A stretch of DNA of 64,000 nt from an uncultured Chromatiaceae bacterium (GCA_937978655.1 CALJUX010000051.1:1-64000); one strand, 5' to 3'; positions 54,015 to 63,801 are shown, counted from the stretch's first letter. Numbers and translations: made by a program. The notes: a model not told the origin generated them from the letters alone.

Positions 54015-56764
54015 CCGCGCTCCTGTTTCGGTAATAACCATAATGCCAGCAGTAAGATCACCGGCACTGCCAGGCTCATCGCCAGCATCGCCGGGTAAAT
54101 ATCCTGCAAATTCAGCGCTTTATTAAACAAACCGCGGCTGATGGTCAGGAAATAACTGGCCGGATGCAGCTCGCCAATCAGCCGGCCGCTGCCTTCCAGC
54201 GCCGACACTGGTGTGATCATGCCGGCAAACTGCACCGCCGGAATAATAGTGCCGAGCACCGACACCAGAATGGCGGCGATCTGCGATTTGGTAAAAGTGG
54301 ACGCCAGCAGGCCAAAGCCGGTGGCAAATATCACATAGACCAGTGCGCTCAGCGTCAGCGCGACGAAACTGCCGGTCAGCGGCACGGCAAATAAGGTGAC
54401 GGCAGCGAGCAGCATCAGCAGATAGTTCAGCATCGCCAGCAGGATGTAAGGCAGTTGTTTACCAAGCAGAAATTCCAGTTTAGTCACCGGCGTGACATAC
54501 AGGTTGATGATGGAACCCAGCTCTTTCTCCCGCACCACCGACAGCGCGGTCAGCAGCGCCGGGATCATCAGCAGCAACAGCGGGATCATCGCCGGCACCA
54601 TCGCCACCAGACTTTTCACGTCAGGGTTGTAGCGAAAGCGCGTTTCCACACCAGCGCTGAAACTGACGTTTGTCCCCAGCGCTTCCCGTGCCTGCAGTGT
54701 CAGCCAGTGCAGGTGCATGCCCTGTACATAGCCTTTGATGGTTTCGGCCCGGTTCGGCATGGCGCCATCAATCCAGGCGCCGATTTGTACCGGATCGCCC
54801 CGGCTGATGTCGCGGCCAAAATTGGGTGGGATCTCCAGCGCCAGCGCCAGCTCGCCGCTGCGCATCCGCTGGTCGATATCGGCGTTGCTGGCAAGGGCCG
54901 GTTTTTCGATAAAATACTCTGAGCCGGCGAGGTTTTGTACATAGTCCCGGCTGAGCACTGACTGATCCCGGTCCAGCACGGCAAAGGTTAAATTGGCCAC
55001 ATCCATAGTAATGCCGTAGCCGATAAACAGCATCAGCACCAGACTGCCCAGCAGCGCCAGCGCGCCGCGAATAGGATCGCGGCGCAGCTCCAGGCTCTCC
55101 CGGCTGGCGTAACTCCACAGCCGGCGCCAGCTGAACCGGCCTGAAGCCGCAGCGGCGGCGGGCGGTGCAGCGGCGCTGACCAGCGTACTCTGGCTGTGCT
55201 CGCCGGCGCCGGCCTGTTGCAGATAACGGATAAAGGCTTGCTCCAGATCGCTGGCCTGCTGGCTGGCAATGATGGCGGCCGGGGTGTCACTGACCAGCAC
55301 TTTCCCGGCGTGCATCAGCGAGATCCGATCACAGCGCAGCGCTTCATTCATAAAATGGGTAGAGATAAAAATGGTGACTTTGTCCTGGCGCGCCAAATCA
55401 ATCAGCAATTGCCAGAACTGGTCGCGGGCGATGGGGTCGACCCCTGACGTCGGCTCGTCGAGGATCAGCAATTCCGGCTGGTGAACCATCGCCACGGCCA
55501 GCGACAGGCGCTGACGCATGCCTAGCGGCAGCTGCTCCGGCAGAGCATCAGCCTGGCTGGTCAGGCCAAACCGTTGCAGCATCAGCGCCACCCGAGCATC
55601 GATGCCGGCGGCCGGCACATGGAACAGCCGGGCGTGCAGCTGCAGATTTTGCTGCACCGTCAGTTCGCTGTACAACGAAAAGGCCTGTGACATATAACCG
55701 ACCCGGGTGCGGGTGGACAAGTCGTCTGGCCGCAGCGGCTGGCCAAACAACCAGGCCTGGCCCCGACTGGCCGGCAACAGGCCGGTCAGCATTTTCATCG
55801 TGGTGGATTTGCCGCAGCCATTGGAGCCCAAAAAGCCAAAAATCTCGCCCTGGCGAATTTGAAAACTGACATTGTCGACCGCGGTAAAATCGCCAAACTG
55901 CATGGTCAGCTGTTCGGCGGCAATGGCCACCGGCGTATTGGCGTCGGTCTGCAATGGCGGTACTTGTACCTGCTGATGCTGTTGTCGCGCCTCTGGTGGC
56001 AATAAGGCGATAAACGCCGCTTCCAGATTAGCGGTGCCGGTTTGCTGGTGCAGCTGCGCCGGGCTGCCGCTGGCCAGCACACGGCCGGCATGCATGATCA
56101 GCAAGTGGTCAAAACGTTCGGCTTCATCCATGTAGGCGGTGGCGACTATCACACTCAGACCGGGACGCTGGCTGCGGATGCGCTGGATCAGCTGCCAGAA
56201 CTGGCTGCGCGCCAGCGGATCGACCCCGGTGGTGGGTTCATCCAGGATCAACAGCTGCGGGTCGTGGATCAGTGCGCAGCATAAACCGAGTTTTTGTTTC
56301 ATACCGCCAGACAGTTTGCCGGCCGGGCGCTGTAAAAACGGCAACAGCCCGGTGGCGGCAGTCAGCTCGTCAATACGGCGGCGCCGTTCGGCGGCGTCGT
56401 GGCCAAACAAACGGGCAAAAAACTGCAGATTTTCTTCAACCGACAGGCTCAGATACAGGTTTTTCCCTAAGCCTTGTGGCATATACGCAATTTGCGGACA
56501 GACGCGGTTGCGTTCGGCGGTATTGGCGAGGTTAGCACCCAGCACTGTGACTGCAGTCGTGCCGTCGGCGGCTTGCTGGATCACCCGGGCGCCGGCCAGG
56601 ATCGCCAGCAGACTGGATTTGCCGACGCCATCCGGGCCAAGCAAACCGACCATCTGGCCAGCCGGGATCAGCAAATCCAGCGCGTCGAGCGCCAGACAAT
56701 CACCATAACGCTGCGACAGCTGGCGCACTATGGCTACCGGCGCGACCGGTTCAGCGATCACCAT
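54011..56764 (-). CDS. rbbA: RbbA-like fused double-ATPase/permease of an ABC exporter
   Basis: 917 residues. Two ABC ATPase domains: Walker A GPDGVGKSS near 39 and GSNGCGKST near 310, with LLILDEPTTGVDP and LLILDEPTSGVDP. A fused ABC-2 permease half occupies about 560-917. The layout is the same as E. coli RbbA, which was described as a ribosome-associated ATPase but has a permease half, so an exporter role is more plausible from context. Preceded by the HlyD-type gene. Confidence 0.95.
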   Translation of the reverse strand: MVIAEPVAPVAIVRQLSQRYGDCLALDALDLLIPAGQMVGLLGPDGVGKSSLLAILAGARVIQQAADGTTAVTVLGANLANTAERNRVCPQIAYMPQGLGKNLYLSLSVEENLQFFARLFGHDAAERRRRIDELTAATGLLPFLQRPAGKLSGGMKQKLGLCCALIHDPQLLILDEPTTGVDPLARSQFWQLIQRIRSQRPGLSVIVATAYMDEAERFDHLLIMHAGRVLASGSPAQLHQQTGTANLEAAFIALLPPEARQQHQQVQVPPLQTDANTPVAIAAEQLTMQFGDFTAVDNVSFQIRQGEIFGFLGSNGCGKSTTMKMLTGLLPASRGQAWLFGQPLRPDDLSTRTRVGYMSQAFSLYSELTVQQNLQLHARLFHVPAAGIDARVALMLQRFGLTSQADALPEQLPLGMRQRLSLAVAMVHQPELLILDEPTSGVDPIARDQFWQLLIDLARQDKVTIFISTHFMNEALRCDRISLMHAGKVLVSDTPAAIIASQQASDLEQAFIRYLQQAGAGEHSQSTLVSAAAPPAAAAASGRFSWRRLWSYASRESLELRRDPIRGALALLGSLVLMLFIGYGITMDVANLTFAVLDRDQSVLSRDYVQNLAGSEYFIEKPALASNADIDQRMRSGELALALEIPPNFGRDISRGDPVQIGAWIDGAMPNRAETIKGYVQGMHLHWLTLQAREALGTNVSFSAGVETRFRYNPDVKSLVAMVPAMIPLLLLMIPALLTALSVVREKELGSIINLYVTPVTKLEFLLGKQLPYILLAMLNYLLMLLAAVTLFAVPLTGSFVALTLSALVYVIFATGFGLLASTFTKSQIAAILVSVLGTIIPAVQFAGMITPVSALEGSGRLIGELHPASYFLTISRGLFNKALNLQDIYPAMLAMSLAVPVILLLALWLLPKQERG

Positions 56765-56767
56765 CAG

Positions 56768-57844
56768 TTATTGCACCAGTGGCGGCAGACTGGCCGGCCA
56801 GGGTGTGGCCGGGTCCAGCCGCAGATAGGCCATACCGGGTAAACCGGTTTTTACTTTGCTGATATGTTTCTCCAGCAGGCTGGCGCTGATGCGTGCTTTG
56901 ACCCGGAACATCAGCTTTTCGCGTTCACTGGCAGTTTCGACGGTTTTAGGCGTGAACTGCGCCACATCTGCCACATAAGACAGCTGCGCCGGGATGGCGT
57001 ATTGCGGCACGGCGTCCAGCACCAGCCGCACTTCACTGCCAAGGGCAACCTGGCCGGCCTGCGCCGACGGCAGGAAAAACGTCATATAGACATCGGTCAG
57101 GTCGATGAGGCTCAGCACTTTGCCGCCGGCGGCGACAATCTCACCGTTTTGGGCGATCCGGTACTGAATACGGCCGGCCCGCGGCGCCGTCAGCCGATTG
57201 TCTGCCAGTTCGACTTTGACTCGGGCAACTGTGGCAGCAACAGCATCCACCGCCGATTGTGCCGACAGAATTTGCGCTTGTGCCGAGGCAATGGCGGCGT
57301 CAGCCGCGTTGATCTGCGCCTTCGCTGCGCTGACCGCGGCATTGGCGCTGGCGACCAGCGTATCGTTGTCGTCAGCCAGTTGTTTGGACACAGAACCGGT
57401 TTGCGCCAGGGTGCCAGTGCGTTTTGCCCGGTTTTTTGCCGCGGCCAGCTCGGCCTGGCGCTGTGCCAGTACCGCGGTCTGGGCGGCCTGTTCGCTGATG
57501 CGTTGCTGTAACTGACTCTGCGCTGTGGTAGCGGCACTTTGTGCCTGACGCAGCTGAGCCTCGGCCTGGGTCAGCTGGGCGGTCAGGGCGTCGGATTCAA
57601 TTTCAGCCAGCAGCTGACCGGCACTGACAAAGTCGCCTTCGTTCACCAAAATGTTTTTGATCCGCCCGGCGGTTTTGGCGGCGATGGCAATTTCAGTGGC
57701 TTCGATCCGGCCATTGCTTTGCAGCAGACCGTCCAAATCCGGCCGTTGCAAATAGTGCTGATAAATAAGGCCCGCTGCGGCCAGCAGCACCACAGCAACC
57801 ACAGCTGCTTGTAAGCGCTGCTTGCCGGTAAGATTGTTAAGCAT
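56768..57844 (-). CDS. yhiI: HlyD-type membrane-fusion protein, YhiI-like
   Basis: 358 residues. Signal-anchor helix (about 10-28), lipoyl half-motifs near IEATEIAIAAKTAGRIKNILVNEGDFV and TAPRAGRIQYRIAQNGEIVAAG, a long alpha-hairpin (about 85-200) of Ala/Gln-rich heptads that would meet TolC, and a beta-barrel domain. First gene of the three-gene exporter. The RbbA start is only three bases downstream. Confidence 0.94.
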   Translation of the reverse strand: MLNNLTGKQRLQAAVVAVVLLAAAGLIYQHYLQRPDLDGLLQSNGRIEATEIAIAAKTAGRIKNILVNEGDFVSAGQLLAEIESDALTAQLTQAEAQLRQAQSAATTAQSQLQQRISEQAAQTAVLAQRQAELAAAKNRAKRTGTLAQTGSVSKQLADDNDTLVASANAAVSAAKAQINAADAAIASAQAQILSAQSAVDAVAATVARVKVELADNRLTAPRAGRIQYRIAQNGEIVAAGGKVLSLIDLTDVYMTFFLPSAQAGQVALGSEVRLVLDAVPQYAIPAQLSYVADVAQFTPKTVETASEREKLMFRVKARISASLLEKHISKVKTGLPGMAYLRLDPATPWPASLPPLVQ

Positions 57845-58076
57845 GTGAAGTTCCTGTCAGAAAATCTGTGAGTTAGGCCGATAATCGGTACTTTACGCCT
57901 GTTTTCGCCGTGATGTTGTGTTAATTCACGCACATTTGATGTAGCGCAAAAGACTGCTGCATCGCCATGATGCCGCTGTACTGGCAGACAGGCCTGGTAA
58001 AACGCACCTTGCTATCGCCGGCCGGAGTTCCGACAATATCAGGCTTTATGGCAACTAGAATGACAAGGCGGGTGAA

Positions 58077-58529
58077 ATGGAGTGGGATGACAGCGCAGAT
58101 TTTGTCTGGTGTGAGCAACAGTTTGCGGCGATCGAAAGTTATGTCGCGGCACAACAAATCCCGCATGGGCTGATTTGTGACTGGCCGGAGTGGTACACCG
58201 CGCCTTATGTCGGACTCTGGGTGGTGGAAGACCCGCAAGACCCGGGTTATGCCGGTCACTGGATTTTGGCCGGCGACAGCACCGGTGCTCAGCCACAGCC
58301 GGTGCCTTTTGATCATTTACCGGCTGCAGAGCTGCCGGAGCCTCGTGACGCCATGGCCGCTTTTGCCAAACGCTGGGCCGGATTGGCGGCCAAGGCGCAA
58401 AAAGGCGAAAGCTGGCACGGCAGCCCGGTGCTTATTGGTGATTTAGCTGCACAGGCCAAACAGCTGAGCCGCCAGGCGCAATTACTGAGCTTGTGGGCGC
58501 AGGATGATGAGCTGTGGGAAGAGGATTGA
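58077..58529 (+). CDS. Small cytoplasmic protein, DUF4826-like
   Basis: 150 residues, acidic, no signal or membrane segment. Conserved-looking stretches: IPHGLICDWPEWYTAPYVGLWVVEDPQ and GHWILAGDSTGAQPQP. This resembles the DUF4826 family as I remember it; the resemblance is unconfirmed. A good ribosome-binding site (AAGGCGGGTG) precedes the ATG. Terminator at 58572-58594. Confidence 0.7.
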   Translation: MEWDDSADFVWCEQQFAAIESYVAAQQIPHGLICDWPEWYTAPYVGLWVVEDPQDPGYAGHWILAGDSTGAQPQPVPFDHLPAAELPEPRDAMAAFAKRWAGLAAKAQKGESWHGSPVLIGDLAAQAKQLSRQAQLLSLWAQDDELWEED

Positions 58530-58571
58530 TTTTCGCTGCCATTCATCATCATTTCGCTACAGTTCAATGAA

Positions 58572-58594
58572 AAATGGCAGCCAAAGCTGCCATT
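58572..58594. terminator. Bidirectional terminator
   Basis: Stem AATGGCAGC / GCTGCCATT with four-base loop. The minus-strand RNA then reads into TTTTTC, ending the TonB-receptor transcript. The plus side has GTTTTG, a weaker stop for the small gene. Confidence 0.85.
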
Positions 58595-58611
58595 GTTTTG
58601 CAGGGGAATTA

Positions 58612-61242
58612 TCAGAACTTCACGGTATAACGCAACGTCCAGTTACGGCCTAACCAGTCGTGAATAGAGCTGGCGTAACCGTTAGTTGGCGATGACGCAT
58701 AAGGTGGTTCTTTGTCGGTCAGGTTACGCACGGCAAACTGGATGTCCTGTTTGTCAGTGATGTTGTAACCGATGCTGGCGTTGAGCGTCAGCCAGGATTT
58801 GACAGTTTCGTTGTCAAACTTAAAGTCACCATCGCCGAGCGAGCTGATGTAGTGCGCGCTTAAGCTGGCATTCCAGTCTTGCAGTTCCCAGTCAATCGCC
58901 GCGTCGCCAACAAATTCCGGCCGGGCAATTTCACTGGCGCCACTGAGTTTACCCAATAAATCTTCGGCCGGATCGTCGGCGGTCAGCTGACGCTCGTAGC
59001 TCAGCGTGCGGGTACCGGCTAAGGTCAGGTTAAACCGACCGGCGCTGCTGTCAAAGCCGTATTTGACTTTGGCGTCGATACCGTCGGTTTCCTGGGCGCC
59101 GACGTTAAAGAAACCGGTGCGCAGGAACACTAAATCACCGCCGCCGTCTTTGACACAACCAAAGGCACCGTTCAGGGCTGCTTCGCTGGTGACAGTCGGT
59201 GCTGTGCCGGCAAGACAGGCTTTTAACGTGGTATTGGCATCGACATCAACGATATCGGTGTGCTCATAACGCCAGTAATCCAGTGTGATATTGAAATCGT
59301 CGGTCAGGTTCCAAGACACCCCGGCGTTCCAGGCTTCAGAGCTTTCTGCATCCAGCCCGCGGTTGCCCAGTGTTTCCTGGTCAAATTCCAGTTCACCGGC
59401 CTGAGCGCCGAAGTTGCCGCACAACCCGTTATATGGTTTGCCGCTGCCACAATCGATATAGTTCGAGCCTAACGAAGTTCCGGCGCCGAGTTCAGACAAA
59501 GACGGCGCGCGGAAACCGGTGCTCCAGCTGGCGCGCAGAATTACATCGTCAGTGGCTTTGTAACGCAGCGAAATTTTCGGGTTGGCATCACCACCAAAAT
59601 CACTGTAATGGTCATACCGCAGCGCGGTGATCGCATCCAGTTGTCCGGTCAACGGCAGGTTAAATTCAGCATAACCGGCATATTGGGTGCGGTCGGCGGC
59701 TGCATCACTGGCACCTAAAGTACTGACTAACCCTTGCTGGGCAACCAAAGCCGGCCGGTCGAAGATATCTTCACTGCGCCATTCACCACCAAATACTGCG
59801 CTGATCGGGCCGGCTGGCAACTCACCAAGCTGCCCGGTTAAGTTAAAGTCCCAGGATTTAACGTCCGATTCACCGACCCGCGGTGCCAGTTCACGCAAGG
59901 CGGCCAACACTTCAGGCTTAGTGTCGCGGCCTAAATTAAACGGATTAAACTGGCCGCTGGCGGTCGCCGCTGCCATGCGGTCCAGGTTGAAATAACCGCT
60001 GGTATGCAGCACTTCATTGTCGGATTTACCGATAGTGGCAGCCGTTTCCCAGCGCCAGCTGTCGCTGCTGCCAAACAACGTGGTTTCACCACGCAGGCCG
60101 GCCAGCAGGCGATAGCTGTTGCTGTCATATTGCTGCATCCGCACTTCCGGGTAACGCGAACGGATACGGATGGTGCCGGCTGAGCCATTTTTGGCGTCAA
60201 TATCACGGGCCCATTGCGGCACTGAGCTGAGTGTTCCCGGCACGCGCAGGTCAAAAGAGCCGGCGGAATCATAAGAATGACCGCTGTTTTGCTGAACCAT
60301 GGCTTCGACAAACAGTTCTTTGTCACCGCCGAGGCGATAAATATGGTTCAGCGTGGCACCAAGGTTTTTGCTGTCCGGCTGAATAGCCCGTTCCATCACA
60401 TAGTCGTACTGACAACGCGTGCCGCCATTGCTGGTGGCGCTGCCGCACCAGGGTTCGGCGTAATCTTTGCCGTCAATAGTGACGCGGGTTGACGACAAGA
60501 AGGTGACGTCAATTGGCCGGTCGCTATTCATCAGCGCATCGCGTTTGAAATAATCCAGCACCAGCGTGGTGTTGGAGTTTTCCGTGGCAAAACCACCGGT
60601 GTAAGTGAAATTCTGCCGGGTAAAATCGCTGTCAGCGGTGTCATCGCCGTACATGGCGCTGATTTCCTGGCCTTCGTAATCTTTTTTCAGGATAAAGTTG
60701 ATAACGCCGGCGATGGCGTCTGAGCCATAGACCGAAGCGGCGCCATCGGTCAGCACGTCGATGCGCTCAATCGCAGCCATTGGAATGGCATTGACGTTCA
60801 CAAAAGAATCAAAGCCGTTGGAGAAAGAATCCACCGCCACTCGGCGGCCGTTCACCAGGACCAGCGTCGAGCTGGAACCCAGACCGCGTAAACTGACGCC
60901 GGCTGCACCCGGTGGGGTGCCGTCTGAACCACCGACATTGCCGTTTTCAGTGAAAGTGCCAGCGCTGGCGGCTTGTGGCAGGTCACGCAGGAAGCTGGCG
61001 ACATTGTCGTAGCCTTTGTTGATCAGCTCTTCGGCGGTAAAGACTTGCAGTGGATTGGCGCCTTCCATGTCGACGCCTTTGAGGCGCGAACCTGTGACTT
61101 CAATTTTTTCGATTTTTTTCTCGGCATCTGGCTCTGCTGTTGTCGCTGGAGCTTGTTGTGCTTGTGTGCTGAAAGCCAGCAGCAGGGCGCTGCATAAGGC
61201 TGATTTACCGATTTTGGCTGCCGCTGATGTCGTTGCGTTCAT
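58612..61242 (-). CDS. TonB-dependent receptor, peptide/polymer-scavenging type
   Basis: 876 residues from the ATG at 61242 (AGAGGA at good spacing). An upstream start would add six residues. The signal peptide ends near STQAQQ. The plug (about 50-185) shows IEKIEVTGSRLKG (TonB-box-like plug start), LRGLGSSSTLVLVNGRRVAVD and DVLTDGAASVYGSDAIAGVINFILK, a signature of the non-siderophore, large-substrate receptors of Alteromonadales and Xanthomonadales. The barrel ends with WTLRYTVKF. Upstream lie a leader, a 24-codon ORF and a secreted cyanophycinase gene on the same strand, so the substrate may be a peptide product. Confidence 0.93.
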   Translation of the reverse strand: MNATTSAAAKIGKSALCSALLLAFSTQAQQAPATTAEPDAEKKIEKIEVTGSRLKGVDMEGANPLQVFTAEELINKGYDNVASFLRDLPQAASAGTFTENGNVGGSDGTPPGAAGVSLRGLGSSSTLVLVNGRRVAVDSFSNGFDSFVNVNAIPMAAIERIDVLTDGAASVYGSDAIAGVINFILKKDYEGQEISAMYGDDTADSDFTRQNFTYTGGFATENSNTTLVLDYFKRDALMNSDRPIDVTFLSSTRVTIDGKDYAEPWCGSATSNGGTRCQYDYVMERAIQPDSKNLGATLNHIYRLGGDKELFVEAMVQQNSGHSYDSAGSFDLRVPGTLSSVPQWARDIDAKNGSAGTIRIRSRYPEVRMQQYDSNSYRLLAGLRGETTLFGSSDSWRWETAATIGKSDNEVLHTSGYFNLDRMAAATASGQFNPFNLGRDTKPEVLAALRELAPRVGESDVKSWDFNLTGQLGELPAGPISAVFGGEWRSEDIFDRPALVAQQGLVSTLGASDAAADRTQYAGYAEFNLPLTGQLDAITALRYDHYSDFGGDANPKISLRYKATDDVILRASWSTGFRAPSLSELGAGTSLGSNYIDCGSGKPYNGLCGNFGAQAGELEFDQETLGNRGLDAESSEAWNAGVSWNLTDDFNITLDYWRYEHTDIVDVDANTTLKACLAGTAPTVTSEAALNGAFGCVKDGGGDLVFLRTGFFNVGAQETDGIDAKVKYGFDSSAGRFNLTLAGTRTLSYERQLTADDPAEDLLGKLSGASEIARPEFVGDAAIDWELQDWNASLSAHYISSLGDGDFKFDNETVKSWLTLNASIGYNITDKQDIQFAVRNLTDKEPPYASSPTNGYASSIHDWLGRNWTLRYTVKF

Positions 61243-61451
61243 GGTATTCCTCTGGATCAAAATGTTGCTTCAAAGCAATCTGGTTGACGTTGTGCATAAA
61301 AAAACGACACAGAGGGGGCCGCACAGGCAGATCCGGAGTGACAGGCTCGGACAGATCATCAATAACCACGGACTGCAATTGCAGGGTGTGCGCAAAAACA
61401 GGCGGATTATTGCCGTAAAGCCGGGATCTGTGGTCAGGATCTGTAGAGAGT
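61243..61451 (-). promoter_or_regulatory. Leader of the TonB-receptor gene
   Basis: About 210 bases between the post-ORF hairpin and the receptor start. A run of A/T with TTTTTTTAT (near 61300) is visible. No recognisable riboswitch. It probably carries regulatory structure because it separates the small peptide gene from the receptor gene. Confidence 0.4.
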
Positions 61452-61472
61452 CCCTCTGCGTCAGGCAGAGGG
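61452..61472 (-). other. Hairpin directly after small ORF 1
   Basis: Perfect 8-bp stem CCCTCTGC / GCAGAGGG with a five-base loop, four bases after the stop of the 24-codon gene. No T-run. The same element, with a different sequence but the same 4-base distance, follows small ORF 2. Confidence 0.8.
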
Positions 61473-61476
61473 GTGG

Positions 61477-61551
61477 CTAATTATTAAACCACTCGGACAG
61501 GTAGTAAGGAGAGTAACGGTAGTTGCTCAGGTTGACTGCGCATTTCAACAT
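61477..61551 (-). CDS. 24-residue peptide gene 1 (YYLSEWFN type)
   Basis: 24 codons plus stop. AAGGAGG lies six bases before the ATG, an almost perfect ribosome-binding site. The peptide is Tyr/Ser-rich in its second half and ends YYLSEWFNN. No export signal is obvious. It is 17/24 identical to a second gene at 63802-63876; in 7 of the 17 shared codons the bases differ but the amino acid does not (L2, A5, L8, Y11, S14, S19, N23). It is transcribed from its own promoter-like sequence on the minus strand towards the TonB receptor gene. It is either a leader peptide controlling the receptor or a small effector peptide. Not a known family to me. Confidence 0.8.
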   Translation of the reverse strand: MLKCAVNLSNYRYSPYYLSEWFNN

Positions 61552-61678
61552 AACTCTCCTCCTTTTGGTTTGGCAGCGGCGCAACATTAGAGCAGCCGCT
61601 GACTTGGATTATTCGGGGCTATTCAGCATTTGGGCTGGCCCAACCGGACCAGCACAGCCGGAAAATCGGCTTACTTTC

Positions 61679-61707
61679 AAACTGTCTGATCCGGCAAAAA
61701 CTGTCAA
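61679..61707 (-). promoter_or_regulatory. Candidate promoter of small ORF 1
   Basis: TTGACA (61702-61707) is a perfect -35. The -10 at 17 bases (CAGTTT) is weak. The context CTTGAC then GCCGG then CAGT-TTGAAA is shared with the promoter of small ORF 2. Confidence 0.5.
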
Positions 61708-61740
61708 GCGGTTTTTTTTCACGCTGCATGCACTGAACGC

Positions 61741-63624
61741 TTAGCGATTGATCTGCAGATAAAAATTCTGATAAGAACAATAATCTGCCGCTGGCTTCAC
61801 TTGCTGATAAGCGCCTCGGGCAGCACGGCTGTCGTGTTGTTGCTGCAGCACCAGCAGCGCTTTTGCGGCCTGTCCTTCCGCCCGGGCTTGCCCGCTTTGG
61901 CACAGTTGCCGCGCCAGTTGCCGGTAATTGTCTCCTGTCAGGATGTCGTTGTTTTTCAGCACGCTGGCCGCAGTATCCGCTGCTTTTACGGGCTTTTTCC
62001 AGGGTGCAAACTGCAGGGGCAGCTCGCCATTTCGAAGCACAGCCTGGTCATCCCGGCTCAGGTAATGGGTGCGCACGCCGCTGATAGTCCAGTCCGCGCT
62101 GCTGCCTTTGGCCTCAGCGCCGGCAAGGTCGGCGATAAACACACCGGAAGCACCAAGCACAGCAAAGCGGGCCTCTGTCGACGCTTTCGGGTCATGCCCT
62201 GTCGGAGCAAATCCAACCAGCAAGGCTGTGGCTTCATCGACACCAAAACCGTAACGGGTTTGCGTATCACTGAGTAACCTTACCAGCCGGGCTTCGCGGC
62301 CACGTTCGGAAAAATGCGTGTCGGTGACGCCAAAGGGGAATAAACCGAGGCCACCCTGAGCCCGGTAGGTCAGCTGATCTTCCGCCAGTTCAGCCGGGCA
62401 GCTGTGATTTTTTTCACAACCGGCCAGCGGTGCCTCTGCCGCCACAGCGCCGCTTTGCAATGCCTGAGTGCTGCTGCCATTGCTAATCATTGGCACCGGT
62501 TTTTGGCCGGCTTTGCCACCGGTCTGGGGCCCACCGGCCTGAACCGCAGTGCCGGCGCTGGTGCCGGCGACAATCAGTTTGCCCGCCTTAAGCCGGGCTG
62601 TGATGGCCTTCAGTTCCGGGCTGGCGCTGCCGTCAGCCAGGCGCAGCGCTTGTAGCGTCAGGCTTTGGTCGCCGCCGTTAAAAAAGATCGCATCGGCTTG
62701 TTCAATTTGCGCGATGGCAGCGGTCGGGCCTTGCTGGCAAAAAGCCTGTAGCTCGGCGAATAAATCCGGATAGACCGCAGCGCGGTTGTAACTGCCGTGA
62801 ATGTCAGCGAGGTACTGGGGTAATTGCTCACAACTGGCTTTGCCGGCGGTTTTTTGCTGCTGTGCAGTTTGATAGGCCGCGTTTAGCGGTAACCAGCGCG
62901 CCTCAGCGCCGGTTTCATTAAAAGCGCTTTGATAAAAATCCACCGCGGACAGCGGGTCGCGGCTGGATGCTGTCACCAGCAAAACTACAGGTTTCCCCGG
63001 TTTTTGCCGCACTTTACCCGCCAGTTCAGTGATTTTCTGGTAGATTTCGACGCTGAACAGGTCTTTGGTCTGTGCCAGGCTGGCCTGTTCAGGCAGGCGT
63101 TGTGATTTTTCTGACTGCTGGTTTCCTAAAAACTGTTTGCCTAAAAGCTGCGGCTGCTGCAACAGGTCAAAAATCAGGTTCAGTTCCAGTTCCGACAGTT
63201 GCTGATACAGGGTTTCACCAGCGATGGTCTGGCCGGCGCGTTCAATTTTTGTCAGCCGTAAGCGCTGGCGTAGTTCATCTTCAGTCATGGCCGTTGTACC
63301 AAAATCCAGCAACAGCTGACTCAGGATGGCTTGTGTCTGCTGGCGCTGTTCAGCACGGCTTTGTGGCCACACAGCGGATTGGCTGATATCACGGATGCGT
63401 GGCAGGCTGAGCGCAAACAGTTCGCTGCTTTTGGCGTTGGCGGCAAACTGCGGATTGTCTGTGCATGCCGAACGGCTTTGCGAGCTGCAGGTATGCAGAC
63501 CACCACCGACTAATACCATTGAATATTCAGGATATTGTGGTGTTGTATCGGCGGCAGATACTGAGCTGCAAAGCGCCAGAGCTGGCACTAATACAGAGAC
63601 AAACTGGTTCAGCGATTGTTTCAT
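61741..63624 (-). CDS. Secreted cyanophycinase-like serine peptidase (family S51)
   Basis: Cyanophycinase cleaves cyanophycin (an Asp-Arg storage polymer) into beta-Asp-Arg dipeptides. 627 residues. Signal peptide (about 1-24, ending SSVSA). S51 features: VLLVTASSRDP near 215, FFNGGDQSLT near 314-323, catalytic Ser356 in AGTSAGTAVQ, and DTHFSERGREARLVRLL near 440. The enzyme is much longer than cytosolic CphB (about 270) because of extra sequence of about 50-190 and a C-terminal extension. It starts at ATG 63624, divergent from small ORF 2, with small ORF 1 and a TonB receptor downstream. Confidence 0.88.
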   Translation of the reverse strand: MKQSLNQFVSVLVPALALCSSVSAADTTPQYPEYSMVLVGGGLHTCSSQSRSACTDNPQFAANAKSSELFALSLPRIRDISQSAVWPQSRAEQRQQTQAILSQLLLDFGTTAMTEDELRQRLRLTKIERAGQTIAGETLYQQLSELELNLIFDLLQQPQLLGKQFLGNQQSEKSQRLPEQASLAQTKDLFSVEIYQKITELAGKVRQKPGKPVVLLVTASSRDPLSAVDFYQSAFNETGAEARWLPLNAAYQTAQQQKTAGKASCEQLPQYLADIHGSYNRAAVYPDLFAELQAFCQQGPTAAIAQIEQADAIFFNGGDQSLTLQALRLADGSASPELKAITARLKAGKLIVAGTSAGTAVQAGGPQTGGKAGQKPVPMISNGSSTQALQSGAVAAEAPLAGCEKNHSCPAELAEDQLTYRAQGGLGLFPFGVTDTHFSERGREARLVRLLSDTQTRYGFGVDEATALLVGFAPTGHDPKASTEARFAVLGASGVFIADLAGAEAKGSSADWTISGVRTHYLSRDDQAVLRNGELPLQFAPWKKPVKAADTAASVLKNNDILTGDNYRQLARQLCQSGQARAEGQAAKALLVLQQQHDSRAARGAYQQVKPAADYCSYQNFYLQINR

Positions 63625-63707
63625 TATGAGGTCCGTGAGTAGGGTGTTTATTTACTAATACGCCGGGTACTGCACTAAAATCCAGCAGTTTTTTTGGCTG
63701 GCGTTGC

Positions 63708-63736
63708 TTGACTTCCGCCGGCTAACTCAGTATTTC
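63708..63736 (+). promoter_or_regulatory. Promoter of small ORF 2
   Basis: TTGACT (63708-63713), a 17-base spacer and TATTTC (63731-63736): a fair sigma70-like promoter, 65 bases before the ORF. It shares a GCCGG spacer core with the promoter of small ORF 1. Confidence 0.6.
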
Positions 63737-63801
63737 TGAAAAAGACAGCGGGCTTTGCGGCCGGGCTGATACCCATTTTCCCCAGTTCTTTTGGTAGCGA
63801 T

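Noticed and set aside
61452..61472. Post-ORF hairpins as intrinsic terminators
   Set aside because: Neither hairpin is followed by a T-run, so another RNA role is more likely.
61016..61480. 154-codon plus-strand frame across the TonB receptor start and its leader
   Set aside because: First half is antisense to the receptor signal peptide and plug; no ribosome-binding site; the end overlaps the hairpin of small ORF 1.
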